From Bradyrhizobium diazoefficiens (GTDB lineage: Bacteria > Pseudomonadota > Alphaproteobacteria > Rhizobiales > Xanthobacteraceae), in assembly GCF_016616425.1 (NCBI RefSeq), contig NZ_CP067101.1:3038001-3102000 (forward strand): 64,000 bases of DNA, in the 5' to 3' direction. The position numbers and the translations under genes are program-made. Shown here piece by piece: positions 34,052 to 42,631 of this stretch (positions are counted from its first letter, which is position 1; each line of letters opens with the position of its first letter). Below the pieces are notes generated by a model. The model saw nothing but the letters and a program-made list of their open reading frames with translations, was not told the origin of the DNA and made no database searches.

Positions 34052-35671
34052 CTACTTGGCATCCTCCAAAATCATCGACGCGCCCTTCTCCGCGATCATC
34101 GCGGTGGGCGTGTTGGTGTTGCCCGAGGCGATGGTCGGCATGATCGAGGCGTCGACGATGCGAAGGCCGCCAAGGCCGTAGAAGCGGAGGCGCTCGTCGA
34201 CCACGGCCATCGGATCGCTGGCCGCACCCATCTTCGCTGTGCCGACGGGATGGAAGATGGTGGTGCCGATGTCGCCGGCGGCTTTCGCGAGCGAGGCATC
34301 GTCGTCGCCGACGGTAGGGCCGGGCAGATATTCGCTGGGGCGATATTTTGCCAGCGCCTTCTGCTGCATCAGGCGGCGGGTGGTGCGGATCGCGTCGGCG
34401 CCGACCTGGCGATCGTCGTCGGTCGACAGATAGTTCGGTGCGATGATCGGCTTTTCGTCCGGCGTTGCCGAACGCAGTCGCACGGTGCCACGCGAGGTCG
34501 GCTGGAGATTGCAGGCGCTCACGGTGATCGCGGGGAAGCGGTGCAGCGGATCGCCGAACTTGTCGAGCGACAAGGGCTGCACGTGGAACTGGATGTTGGC
34601 GCGTGCGCGCGTTGCATCCGAGCGGGTGAAGATACCGAGCTGCGACGGCGCCATGGTCAGCGGACCGCGGCGGCGGAAGGCGTAGTCGAGCCCCATCAGG
34701 CCGCGGCGGAACAGATTGTAGTAGGTCTCGTTCAGCGTGCGCACGCCCTCGACCTTGTAGATCGCACGCTGCTGCAGGTGGTCCTGCAGGTTGCGGCCGA
34801 TTCCGGGCTTGTCCATGACGATGTCGATGCCGAGCGGCGACAGCCAGTCGGCGGGACCGATGCCGGAGCGATGCAGCACCTGCACCGAGCCGATCGAGCC
34901 TGCCGAGAGGACGACTTCGCGTTTCGCGCGCGCCTCGACGATCTCGCCATTCTGAATGAAACGCACGCCGACGGCGTGGCCCTGCTCGATGATGAGACGG
35001 TCGACCAGCACGTGCTTCTCGAGCCGCAGGTTGGGACGGTTCAGTGCCGGCTTGAGGAAGCCGCGCGCCGACGACCAGCGCCGGCCGCGCTTCTGGTTGA
35101 CGTGGAAATAGCTGGTCCCTTCGTTGTCGCCGGTGTTGAAATCCGGAATGCGCTTGATGCCCATTTCCTCGGCAGCGTCGCCGACGGCATCGAGAATGTC
35201 CCACGAGAGCCGCGGCGCCTCGATGCGCCAGCCGCCGCCGACGCCGTGATGCTCGCTCGCGCCCAGGAAGTGGTCCTCGAGCTTCTTGAACAGCGGCAGC
35301 ACGTCGTCATAGCCCCAGCCGGTCATGCCGAGCTGGCGCCAATGATCGTAGTCGGCGGCCTGTCCACGCATCGAGATCATGGCGTTGATCGCCGAGCAGC
35401 CGCCGATCACCTTGCCACGGGGATAGGCGAGCGCGCGGCCGTTCAGGCCCGGCTCGGCCTCGGTCTTGAACATCCAGTCCGAGCGCGGATTGCCGATCGC
35501 GAAGAGATAGCCGACGGGGATGTGGAACCAGATCCAGTTGTCGTCGCCGCCGGCTTCGAGAACGAGGACGCGATTCGTGGGATCAGCCGACAGCCGGTTG
35601 GCGACGATGCAGCCCGCCGTACCCGCCCCGACGACAATGTAGTCAAATTCACCTTCGAGCCGCCTTGGCAT
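34052..35671 (-). CDS. GMC-family FAD oxidoreductase
   Basis: A 539-residue flavoenzyme of the glucose-methanol-choline family, starting at ATG 35671. The ADP-binding motif YIVVGAGTAGCIVANRLSAD opens the protein; the GMC signatures PRGKVIGGCSAINAM and LSAGSIGSVQVLHRSGIGPADWL follow, and the active-site His region FHPVGTAKMG with NTNTPTAMIAEKGA closes it. Members oxidise alcohols (choline, aliphatic or aromatic alcohols), passing electrons to O2 or quinone. No choline-specific neighbours are present. The alpha/beta hydrolase downstream suggests breakdown of an ester-linked alcohol. Confidence 0.92.
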   Translation of the reverse strand: MPRRLEGEFDYIVVGAGTAGCIVANRLSADPTNRVLVLEAGGDDNWIWFHIPVGYLFAIGNPRSDWMFKTEAEPGLNGRALAYPRGKVIGGCSAINAMISMRGQAADYDHWRQLGMTGWGYDDVLPLFKKLEDHFLGASEHHGVGGGWRIEAPRLSWDILDAVGDAAEEMGIKRIPDFNTGDNEGTSYFHVNQKRGRRWSSARGFLKPALNRPNLRLEKHVLVDRLIIEQGHAVGVRFIQNGEIVEARAKREVVLSAGSIGSVQVLHRSGIGPADWLSPLGIDIVMDKPGIGRNLQDHLQQRAIYKVEGVRTLNETYYNLFRRGLMGLDYAFRRRGPLTMAPSQLGIFTRSDATRARANIQFHVQPLSLDKFGDPLHRFPAITVSACNLQPTSRGTVRLRSATPDEKPIIAPNYLSTDDDRQVGADAIRTTRRLMQQKALAKYRPSEYLPGPTVGDDDASLAKAAGDIGTTIFHPVGTAKMGAASDPMAVVDERLRFYGLGGLRIVDASIMPTIASGNTNTPTAMIAEKGASMILEDAK

Positions 35672-35848
35672 TCTGCTTCCACCCGGATGGTCACGTAAAT
35701 ATCCGACCCTAAATAGACAGACGCCGGAGATTGCGACAAGCCCCGGCCATGCCTGTTCGTCAGGGCTATGCCCGGCCGGCGGCAGTTGGGTGGATTGACG
35801 CTTGCATGGTAGACAGTCCTGTATTTTCAACAAAGCTCGAGACCCTCC

Positions 35849-37021
35849 ATGCCCATCGTGAACCGCGTCGCCGACCTTCAACCCGATATTCAGGCCTGGC
35901 GCCGGGACATCCACCAGCATCCCGAGCTGCTGTACGATGTTCATCGCACTGCAGCATTCGTGGCGGACCGGCTGCGCGAGTTCGGCTGCGATGAGGTCGT
36001 GACCGGCCTTGGCCAGACCGGCGTGGTCGGCGTGATCAAGGGCAGCAAGCCGGCGGGCGAGGGGCTCAAGGTGATCGGCATGCGTGCCGACATGGATGCG
36101 CTGCCCGTCGACGAGCAGACCAACCTGCCTTACGCCTCCAAGATTCCGGGCAAGATGCACGCCTGCGGCCATGACGGCCACACTGCGATGCTGTTAGGAG
36201 CAGCCCGCTACCTCGCCGAGACCCGCAACTTCGCAGGCGATGCGGTCGTGATCTTCCAGCCGGCCGAGGAGGGCGGCGCCGGCGGCGCGGCGATGGTCAA
36301 CGACGGCCTGATGGAGCGCTTCGGCATCGAGCAGGTCTACGGCATGCACAACGGCCCGGGCATTCCGGTCGGCTCGTTTGCGATCAAGCCGGGTCCGATC
36401 ATGGCGGCGACCGACGAGGTCGACATCATGATCGAGGGCCTCGGCGGACATGCCGCGCGTCCGCACAAATGCGTCGATTCCGTGCTGGTTGGCGCGCAGG
36501 TGATCACGGCGCTTCAATCGATCGTCGCGCGCAGCGTGGACCCGCTGGAATCGGCCGTGATCTCGATCTGCGAGTTTCATGCCGGCAATGCGCGCAACGT
36601 CATTCCGCAGACCGCGACGCTGAGGGGGACCATCCGCACGCTGTCGCCGGAGGTGCGCAAGCTGGTCGAGAAGCGCGTGCGCGAAGTGGTCGCGGGCGTC
36701 GCGCAGATCACCGGCGCGAAGATCGACCTGCACTACAAGCGCAACTATCCCGTCGTGAACAACCACGCCGCGGAGACCGAGGTGGCGCGGCGCATCGCCA
36801 AGCAGGTTGCGGGCGATGCCAATGTGCACGAGATGTCGCCGCTGATGGGCGGCGAGGATTTCGCCTACATGCTGGAGGCGCGGCCCGGCGCCTTCATCTT
36901 CTGCGGCAACGGCGACAGCGCCGGCCTGCATCACCCCGCCTATAATTTCGACGACGAGGCGATCGTCTACGGCACCTCCTACTGGGTCAAGCTGGTCGAG
37001 GAATCGCTCGCCGCGTCGTAA
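35849..37021 (+). CDS. M20 family amidohydrolase (hippurate hydrolase-like)
   Basis: A 390-residue metallo-amidohydrolase of the M20D type. The metal-binding and catalytic residues are visible in RRDIHQHPELLYD, IGMRADMDALPV, MHACGHDGHTAMLLGAA, FQPAEEGGAGG and GMHNGPGIPVGS, with the last ligand His in GLHHPAYNFDDEA. The dimerisation insert begins at DIMIEGLGGHAARPH. Such enzymes cleave N-acyl amino acids such as hippurate or indole-acetyl conjugates; the substrate here cannot be specified. A strong terminator follows. Confidence 0.92.
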   Translation: MPIVNRVADLQPDIQAWRRDIHQHPELLYDVHRTAAFVADRLREFGCDEVVTGLGQTGVVGVIKGSKPAGEGLKVIGMRADMDALPVDEQTNLPYASKIPGKMHACGHDGHTAMLLGAARYLAETRNFAGDAVVIFQPAEEGGAGGAAMVNDGLMERFGIEQVYGMHNGPGIPVGSFAIKPGPIMAATDEVDIMIEGLGGHAARPHKCVDSVLVGAQVITALQSIVARSVDPLESAVISICEFHAGNARNVIPQTATLRGTIRTLSPEVRKLVEKRVREVVAGVAQITGAKIDLHYKRNYPVVNNHAAETEVARRIAKQVAGDANVHEMSPLMGGEDFAYMLEARPGAFIFCGNGDSAGLHHPAYNFDDEAIVYGTSYWVKLVEESLAAS

Positions 37022-37045
37022 GCTGCAACGCCGAAGCGGAATGGA

Positions 37046-37077
37046 AAGGGGCCCCGCGCGTGCAGCACGGGCCCCTT
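37046..37077 (+). terminator. Rho-independent terminator
   Basis: AAGGGGCCC and GGGCCCCTT form a perfect 9-bp stem with a 14-base loop, 25 bp after the amidohydrolase stop. It may also end the convergent phosphate-transporter remnant. Confidence 0.8.
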
Positions 37078-37099
37078 ATCCTTGTGCTCGTGTGATCGC

Positions 37100-37390
37100 T
37101 CAGAACAGGTGCGAGAATACGTAATAGAGCACGCCCGAGATGATCATCGCGGCGGGGAGGGTGAGCACCCAGGCCATGGCGATGTTGCGGATCGTCGCCC
37201 ATTGCAGGCCCGAGCCGTTGGCCGCCATGGTGCCGGCGATGCCGGATGACAATACGTGGGTTGTCGAGACCGGCAAGCCGTAGACGTCGGCGGCGGCGAT
37301 CACGCCGGTGAGCGGATGGAAGCCGCGGTCGAGGTCGGGTCCCCTACGCAAGGCTGGCTCGATGGAGCCGGGCAAGGCAACGTCACTCAT
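37100..37390 (-). pseudogene. PiT inorganic phosphate transporter, internal in-frame deletion
   Basis: A 96-residue reading whose first ~31 residues ([11 protein letters not shown] to [12 protein letters not shown]) look like the cytosolic N-terminus of rhizobial PiT transporters. The remainder (from [25 protein letters not shown]) is the conserved C-terminal end, with the second PiT signature and the last membrane helix. Full-length PiT proteins are about 500 residues with ten or more helices, so roughly 400 residues are missing with the frame kept. Transport by this product is not expected. The remaining parts are well conserved, which suggests a recent event. Confidence 0.75.
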
Positions 37391-37514
37391 TGGAAATTCT
37401 CCTGTCCCAAGGCCGCAATTTTGCGCGCGGCATGTGACAGCCGGTTGAAATGGTTGATGAACAATTGAAACGGGAATCTTCTCCGCCGCATGGCGCTATG
37501 CAGCAGCGCGCCTG

Positions 37515-38957
37515 TCAGGCGGCGCGGACAGACTTTTTCTGCAAGCCGGCGGCGATCTTCAGGTCTTCGACAAAGCGCCGATATTCCAGCATCTTGGCTT
37601 CCGGATCAGGCAGCCGCAGCAGATAGGATGGATGCACCGTCACCAAAGCCTTGCGTCCGTCGGGAAGCTCTATGACGCGGCCGCGGGTCTTGCCGATCGG
37701 AGTGATCTTGCCGAACACGCTTTGCGCGGCAGTGGCGCCCATCGCCACGATGAGATCGGGCTGGATTGCGGAAACTTCCCGCTCATACCATTGCCGGCAG
37801 GCCCGGATCTCAGGCGTGTTCGGCTTCTGGTGCAGGCGGACCTTTCCACGCGGCACGAATTTGAAGTGTTTGACGGCGTTGGTGACATAGACCTTCTTGC
37901 GGTCGACGCCGGCTTCCTCCAGCGCCCTGTCCAGCATCTGGCCGGCCGGACCGACGAAAGGATGGCCGGCGAGGTCTTCCTTGTCGCCGGGCTGCTCGCC
38001 GACCAGCATGATGTTGGCGGACTTCGGGCCCTCGCCGAACACGGTCTGGGTCGCGTCCTTGTAGAGATGGCAGGCGCGGCAATGCGCGGCTTCCTCGCGA
38101 AGGGATTCGAGATCGTCGGCAGCAGGCTTGCGTTTCATCGGTGCCTCCGGCCGCTTCTGAGGCTTGTGCGGATCGGTTGCGGCATTGGCGATCATGGCGC
38201 CGGTCATGCGCTCGGCGTCCTCGATCAAGGGCTTAATGATCGAAGCCTCGGGCAGGTTCCTCCAATATTTTTTCGGCATCTCGGCCTGCATCGCCTTCAC
38301 CTTGAGCCGGGCCGGATTGAAGATGCTCGCGTAATAGCGTCGCCAGGTCTCTTCAAGCCGGTCTTCGCTCGGCGCCTCGCTTTTGCCGACGCCCGGCGTG
38401 AACGAGAGCGCGTGACCATCCCAGTGCGCGCACAGATCCGGCGTCAGGATCGACCATGGCATGTCGGCAAAGCGCCTGGCGAAGAACGGCGCTGCGAGCT
38501 CGACGATGTGATGCTCCGGCTCGAACCAGGCGACGTAGTGCGCCTGGCGTTCCCTGCCGATCTCGCGGAAGCGCACGAAGGCATGCATCTTGTGCTCGTC
38601 GCGATAGACCGCTTTGGCCATGGCCGTGACCTGCGCGACGTCAGGGTCGGTCGCGACTTCGATGAGATCGTGATTGTCCTTCAGCCGAAAAAGCAGGCGA
38701 TAGAGGATGGCAAAGCGCTCGGGATCGCGGTGCAGGATCGCAGCCTTCGCGAGCTCGACGAATTTTGCGGACACGTTGAAGGTCCCGTCGTTGATCTCAA
38801 GTATCGGAGACGGCGAGGGCGGCGCGAACAGCTCCGCTTCGTCGCCTTGCACGGCCCAGGTGACATCGGCCGGCCTCACATGATGAAGTACAAGCGTACG
38901 CGCGCTTTTGCGCCAGCCGTCGAAATCGGTTTGGTTGTCGAGGGTGATGTATTGCAT
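37515..38957 (-). CDS. DUF4130-UdgX fusion: uracil-DNA glycosylase-like repair protein
   Basis: A 480-residue fusion. Residues ~1-255 are the DUF4130 region that accompanies a radical-SAM repair protein; residues ~283-475 are a family-4-type uracil-DNA glycosylase of the UdgX group. Visible are the cluster cysteines C293 and C296 (CRAC) and C387, the GEQPGDKED active-site motif at 320-328, and the loop GKVRLH ending in H376. That is the place of the His which in UdgX forms a covalent bond to the deoxyribose after uracil release. HPSYLLR is near residue 447. The start overlaps the stop of the radical-SAM gene (TGATG). Confidence 0.88.
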   Translation of the reverse strand: MQYITLDNQTDFDGWRKSARTLVLHHVRPADVTWAVQGDEAELFAPPSPSPILEINDGTFNVSAKFVELAKAAILHRDPERFAILYRLLFRLKDNHDLIEVATDPDVAQVTAMAKAVYRDEHKMHAFVRFREIGRERQAHYVAWFEPEHHIVELAAPFFARRFADMPWSILTPDLCAHWDGHALSFTPGVGKSEAPSEDRLEETWRRYYASIFNPARLKVKAMQAEMPKKYWRNLPEASIIKPLIEDAERMTGAMIANAATDPHKPQKRPEAPMKRKPAADDLESLREEAAHCRACHLYKDATQTVFGEGPKSANIMLVGEQPGDKEDLAGHPFVGPAGQMLDRALEEAGVDRKKVYVTNAVKHFKFVPRGKVRLHQKPNTPEIRACRQWYEREVSAIQPDLIVAMGATAAQSVFGKITPIGKTRGRVIELPDGRKALVTVHPSYLLRLPDPEAKMLEYRRFVEDLKIAAGLQKKSVRAA

Positions 38958-40192
38958 CAGAAGCCAAACCCCAATTGTGTTGCCTTCGGCTTGAATCGTT
39001 CGATCAGCCGCTCCTCGTCGAGGCGATGCGGCGTCGGCCGGTGATCGCTGAGGACGATGAACGGCAGCGCCTTGTTGCGGGGCACGTGCAGCCGCGCGAG
39101 ATCGGAGAAGCGGATCGTGGTGGTGCGCCGCGTTGCAATGATGCGTTCGACAGCCTTGGTGCCGAAGCCCGGCACGCGCAACAGCTCTTCGCGGCTGGCG
39201 CGGTTGACGTCGAGCGGAAAGCGGTCGCGGTGGCGCAGCGCCCAGGCGAGTTTTGGATCGACGTCGAGTGGCAGCATCGCGCTGTCGTCGACGATCTCGC
39301 CGACGTCGAAACCATAGAATCGCATCAGCCAGTCGGCCTGGTAGAGTCGGTGCTCGCGCAGCAAAGGCGGCTGGACCAGAGGCAAAGCGCGGCTCGCATC
39401 AGGAATCGGGCTGAAGGCGGAATAGTAGACACGCCGCAGCCGGTAGGCACCGTAGAGATTGGCGCTGGTGTGGAGAATGGTGTGGTCGGAGGCGCTATCT
39501 GCGCCAACGATCATCTGCGTGCTTTGCCCGGCGGGTGCGAAGCGCTGCGGCTTGGCCTTCGTCTTTGCGCTGCGGTCTTCCTCGGCCTCGTCCAGCTTCA
39601 GCCGCAGCCGGCCCATGGTGCGGCGGATCGCGCGGACGTCCTTCTCGGGCGCGAATTGCTGCAGGCTGGTTTCCTCAGGCATCTCGATATTGATCGAGAG
39701 ACGATCGGCATATTTGCCGGCTTCCGCGATCAGCGCGTCGTCGGCTTCGGGAATGGTCTTCAGATGAATGTAGCCACGGAAGTGATGCTGCTCGCGCAGT
39801 TTTCGCGCGACGCTGACCACCTGCTCCATGGTGTAATCGGGGCTGCGGATGATGCCGGAGGAGAGGAACAGGCCCTCGATGTAGTTACGCCGGTAGAAGT
39901 CGAGCGTCAGCTTGACCGCCTCGTCGATGGTGAAGCGGGCGCGCGGCACGTTGGAGGAGGCGCGGTTGACGCAATAGAGGCAATCGTAATTGCAGGCATT
40001 GGTCAGCAGCACCTTGAGCAGCGAGATGCAGCGGCCGTCCGGCGCGTAGGAATGGCAGATGCCCATGCCCGGCGCGGTCGAGCCCATGCCCCTGCCGTCG
40101 CTGGAATCCCGCTTTTCGGTGCCGCTGGAGGCGCAGGACGCATCGTACTTGGCGGCATCAGCCAGAATCTCCAGCTTACGTTGCACGTCCAT
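38957..40192 (-). CDS. Radical-SAM putative DNA modification/repair protein
   Basis: A 411-residue protein of the radical-SAM family that occurs paired with DUF4130/UDG genes. The cluster motif is C67-x3-C71-x2-C74 (CNYDCLYC). The C-terminal part has a helix-hairpin-helix DNA-binding motif, DVNRASREELLRVPGFGTKAVERI, as expected for a DNA-acting enzyme. ATG 40192 is preceded by AAGGGA; longer starts run into the promoter and LexA box. The reaction is unknown. It is divergent from imuA across one LexA box and is translationally coupled to the UdgX fusion. Confidence 0.9.
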   Translation of the reverse strand: MDVQRKLEILADAAKYDASCASSGTEKRDSSDGRGMGSTAPGMGICHSYAPDGRCISLLKVLLTNACNYDCLYCVNRASSNVPRARFTIDEAVKLTLDFYRRNYIEGLFLSSGIIRSPDYTMEQVVSVARKLREQHHFRGYIHLKTIPEADDALIAEAGKYADRLSINIEMPEETSLQQFAPEKDVRAIRRTMGRLRLKLDEAEEDRSAKTKAKPQRFAPAGQSTQMIVGADSASDHTILHTSANLYGAYRLRRVYYSAFSPIPDASRALPLVQPPLLREHRLYQADWLMRFYGFDVGEIVDDSAMLPLDVDPKLAWALRHRDRFPLDVNRASREELLRVPGFGTKAVERIIATRRTTTIRFSDLARLHVPRNKALPFIVLSDHRPTPHRLDEERLIERFKPKATQLGFGF

Positions 40193-40274
40193 GTTTGAAT
40201 CCCTTTGATTCAGCTCATGAATCTGAAAACGCGCCAATTCGATTGACTCTTCTGGCACCGTTAGCTTTATATTA

Positions 40275-40289
40275 GAACATATCATGAAC
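40275..40289. promoter_or_regulatory. LexA (SOS) box
   Basis: GAAC-N7-GAAC (GAAC at 40275-40278 and 40286-40289, spacer ATATCAT) is the alphaproteobacterial LexA operator. It lies 65 bp before imuA and 83 bp before the divergent radical-SAM gene, so it can repress both operons until DNA damage. Confidence 0.88.
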
Positions 40290-40353
40290 AAATGAGCCAG
40301 CCGCTGGTTCTTCTTTTGAAGACCACGGCACCAATTCCTGAGGAGCGGCGAGC

Positions 40354-41142
40354 ATGAGCGGCGCACGTATGAGCGCGCTTGCGACCTTGCGCGGCCAGAT
40401 CGAGCGCATCGAGACGGCGGAGGTCATGCATCGGCACGATCGGGTCGCGCTCGGCCACAGCGAAGTCGACGGCGCGCTGAAGGGTGGGCTCGCGCGCGCG
40501 GCGATCCACGAGGTGTTTTGCGAGGGCCGGCAGGGCACGGCGGCAACGGGTTTTGTCATGGGGCTAGCGGGCCGCGTGACGGCACGCAAACCGTTGCTGT
40601 GGGTGCGGCAGGATTTTTCGGAAATCGAGACAGGCGCGCTGTCGATGAGCGGGCTTGCCGAACTCGGCCTCGATGCGCGCCGCGTGGTGATGGTCCGCGC
40701 CGCCGATGCCGAGAGCGCATTGCGAATCTCGGCCGATGCGCTTGCCTGCGATGCGCTGGGTGCCGTCGTGCTCGAACTCTGGGGCGAGACCAGGCAGTTC
40801 GATCTCGTGGCGAGCCGCAAGCTGACGCTGGCCGCGCAAGGCTCCGGCGTCACCGGCCTGATGCTGCGCATGGCCGCGCAGCCTTTGCCCTCGACTGCCG
40901 AGACGCGATGGATGCTGCGCGCGGCACATTCACCGCCGGGCCCGGGGTGGAGCATCTGGGGCGCGCCGCGCTTCGATACCGAGCTCTTGCGCAATCGTCA
41001 CGGCCCGTGCGGCCGGTGGATCATGGAATGGAATTGTGATGAGTGCCAGTTCAGTGAACCGTCGACGTATTCTCAGCCTGTGGCTGCCGCGCCTGCCCAT
41101 CGACCGGATCCAGCGGTTCTTTGGGAACGTCGGACTGCCTAA
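40354..41142 (+). CDS. imuA: Mutasome RecA-like protein ImuA
   Basis: ImuA is the RecA/SulA-related accessory protein of the SOS mutasome with ImuB and DnaE2. The 262-residue product has the family start (LATLRGQIERIE, GHSEVDGALKGGLARAAIHEVF) and the RecA-like core with LLWVRQDFSEIETG. There is no clear Walker A motif, as is usual for ImuA. AGGAG lies 8 bp before the ATG, and the LexA box lies 65 bp upstream. Its end overlaps the start of imuB by about 100 bp in another frame. Confidence 0.9.
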   Translation: MSGARMSALATLRGQIERIETAEVMHRHDRVALGHSEVDGALKGGLARAAIHEVFCEGRQGTAATGFVMGLAGRVTARKPLLWVRQDFSEIETGALSMSGLAELGLDARRVVMVRAADAESALRISADALACDALGAVVLELWGETRQFDLVASRKLTLAAQGSGVTGLMLRMAAQPLPSTAETRWMLRAAHSPPGPGWSIWGAPRFDTELLRNRHGPCGRWIMEWNCDECQFSEPSTYSQPVAAAPAHRPDPAVLWERRTA

Positions 41143-42631
41143 GAGCAATGAGCCGAGCATCGTCGTCATCAAGGACAACAATGCGCTGGTGATCCATGCG
41201 CTGGACGAGGCCGCCGAACGTCTCGGCCTGTACATCGGCCAGCCCCTGGCCAATGCGCGGGCGATGTGCCCGGATCTGAAAGTGTTCGACGCCGATGTGG
41301 TGGCCGATGCGAAGACGCTCAGTGATATCGCCGACTGGTGCGACCGCTTCACGCCGCTGGTGGCGCTCGATGCGCCGCACGGGCTGTTCCTCGATATTAC
41401 CGGCTGCGCACATCTGTTCGGCGGCGAGGCTGCGCTGTTGCAGACGCTGGTTCGTGCGCTGGCGCGCCAGGGCTTTGCCGTTGGCGCGGCGATTGCCGGC
41501 ACCTCGGTCTGCGCGCGTACGCTGACGCGGCAGGCCTCGGGCATCATCGTTCCCGATGGCGGAGAGGCGGCGGCGATCGACCGGTTTCCGGTGTCCGCGC
41601 TCGGTGCGGGCGAGGCCATCACCACCGGCCTGCGCCGCGCCGGCCTGAAGACGATCGGCGAGGTCGCCGCGCGCACGCCGAGCGAGATCACGGCGCGGTT
41701 CGGCGCCCGGTTCTCCACGCTGCTCGCCCATGCGTTGGGGCAGGGCGATGCGCCGATCAGCCCGCGCAAACCGCTGCCCGACTATATCGTGGAGAAACGC
41801 TTTGCCGAGCCGATTGCGACCGACACCATGATTGCGATGACGCTGTCGCGGCTCGCCGACACGTTGATCGCATCCATGGAGAAGCAGGGCAAGGGCGCGC
41901 GCCGGCTCGAAGCCGCCTTCTTCCGTACCGACGGCGTGGTGCGCGCGATCATGGTCGAGACCGGACGTCCCGTGACGCGAAGCGCGGTGATCCACCGGCT
42001 GTTCCGCGAGCGTCTCGATGCGCTCGCCGATCCGCTCGATCCCGGCTTTGGCTTCGACATGGTGCGGCTGTCGGCGAGCCGCACCGAGATCGTGGTGCAG
42101 GCGCAGCGCGATCTCGACGCCCATGTCCATGACAATGACGAGCTCGCCGCGTTGATCGATCGCATCGCCGCGCGCATCGGCGGCAAACGCGTCGTCGTGC
42201 ACCTGCCGCAGGACACTCATATCCCTGAATGTGCGGTGATGGCCGCGCCGGCGCAGCATCATCTGGCTGCCGCCATGCAGGCCGAATGGCCTGCACGTGT
42301 CGAGAACGAGCCGCCGCTGCGCCCCTTAAGGCTGTTCGACAAGCCGGAGCCGATCAAGGTGCCGTTCGCGGCCGTGCCGGATGGTCCGCCGCATCAATTC
42401 ACCTGGCGCCGCGCGCTGCATGCCGTGGTGCGCGTGGAGGGGCCTGAGCGCATCGCAATGGAATGGTGGCGGCAGGACGGCAAGCAGCTGACGCGGGATT
42501 ATTTCCGCATCGAGGATGCCGAGGGCCTGCGGTTCTGGATCTTTCGCGACGGTCTTTATGAGGGGGAGTGCTTCGATGACGACAGCAAGCCCGTTCCTCC
42601 CAGCTGGTATGTGCACGGTCTCTTCGCATGA
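41039..42631 (+). CDS. imuB: Mutasome Y-family polymerase-like ImuB
   Basis: ImuB (530 residues) is a Y-family polymerase relative that lacks catalytic acids and links ImuA, DnaE2 and the beta clamp. The N-terminus LSLWLPRLPIDRIQRFF replaces the DxDxFF of active polymerases. The region ALDAPHGLFLDITGCAHLFGG corresponds to the active-site SxDE segment but lacks the usual acid pair. A clamp-type motif may be RPLRLF near residue 426. GTG at 41036 immediately precedes the ATG chosen here. Its stop overlaps the dnaE2 start as ATGA. Confidence 0.92.
   Translation: MSASSVNRRRILSLWLPRLPIDRIQRFFGNVGLPKSNEPSIVVIKDNNALVIHALDEAAERLGLYIGQPLANARAMCPDLKVFDADVVADAKTLSDIADWCDRFTPLVALDAPHGLFLDITGCAHLFGGEAALLQTLVRALARQGFAVGAAIAGTSVCARTLTRQASGIIVPDGGEAAAIDRFPVSALGAGEAITTGLRRAGLKTIGEVAARTPSEITARFGARFSTLLAHALGQGDAPISPRKPLPDYIVEKRFAEPIATDTMIAMTLSRLADTLIASMEKQGKGARRLEAAFFRTDGVVRAIMVETGRPVTRSAVIHRLFRERLDALADPLDPGFGFDMVRLSASRTEIVVQAQRDLDAHVHDNDELAALIDRIAARIGGKRVVVHLPQDTHIPECAVMAAPAQHHLAAAMQAEWPARVENEPPLRPLRLFDKPEPIKVPFAAVPDGPPHQFTWRRALHAVVRVEGPERIAMEWWRQDGKQLTRDYFRIEDAEGLRFWIFRDGLYEGECFDDDSKPVPPSWYVHGLFA

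Noticed and set aside
34052..36181. A 709-codon form of the GMC oxidoreductase
   Set aside because: The upstream 170 codons are antisense to the M20 gene; the FAD motif begins right after ATG 35671.
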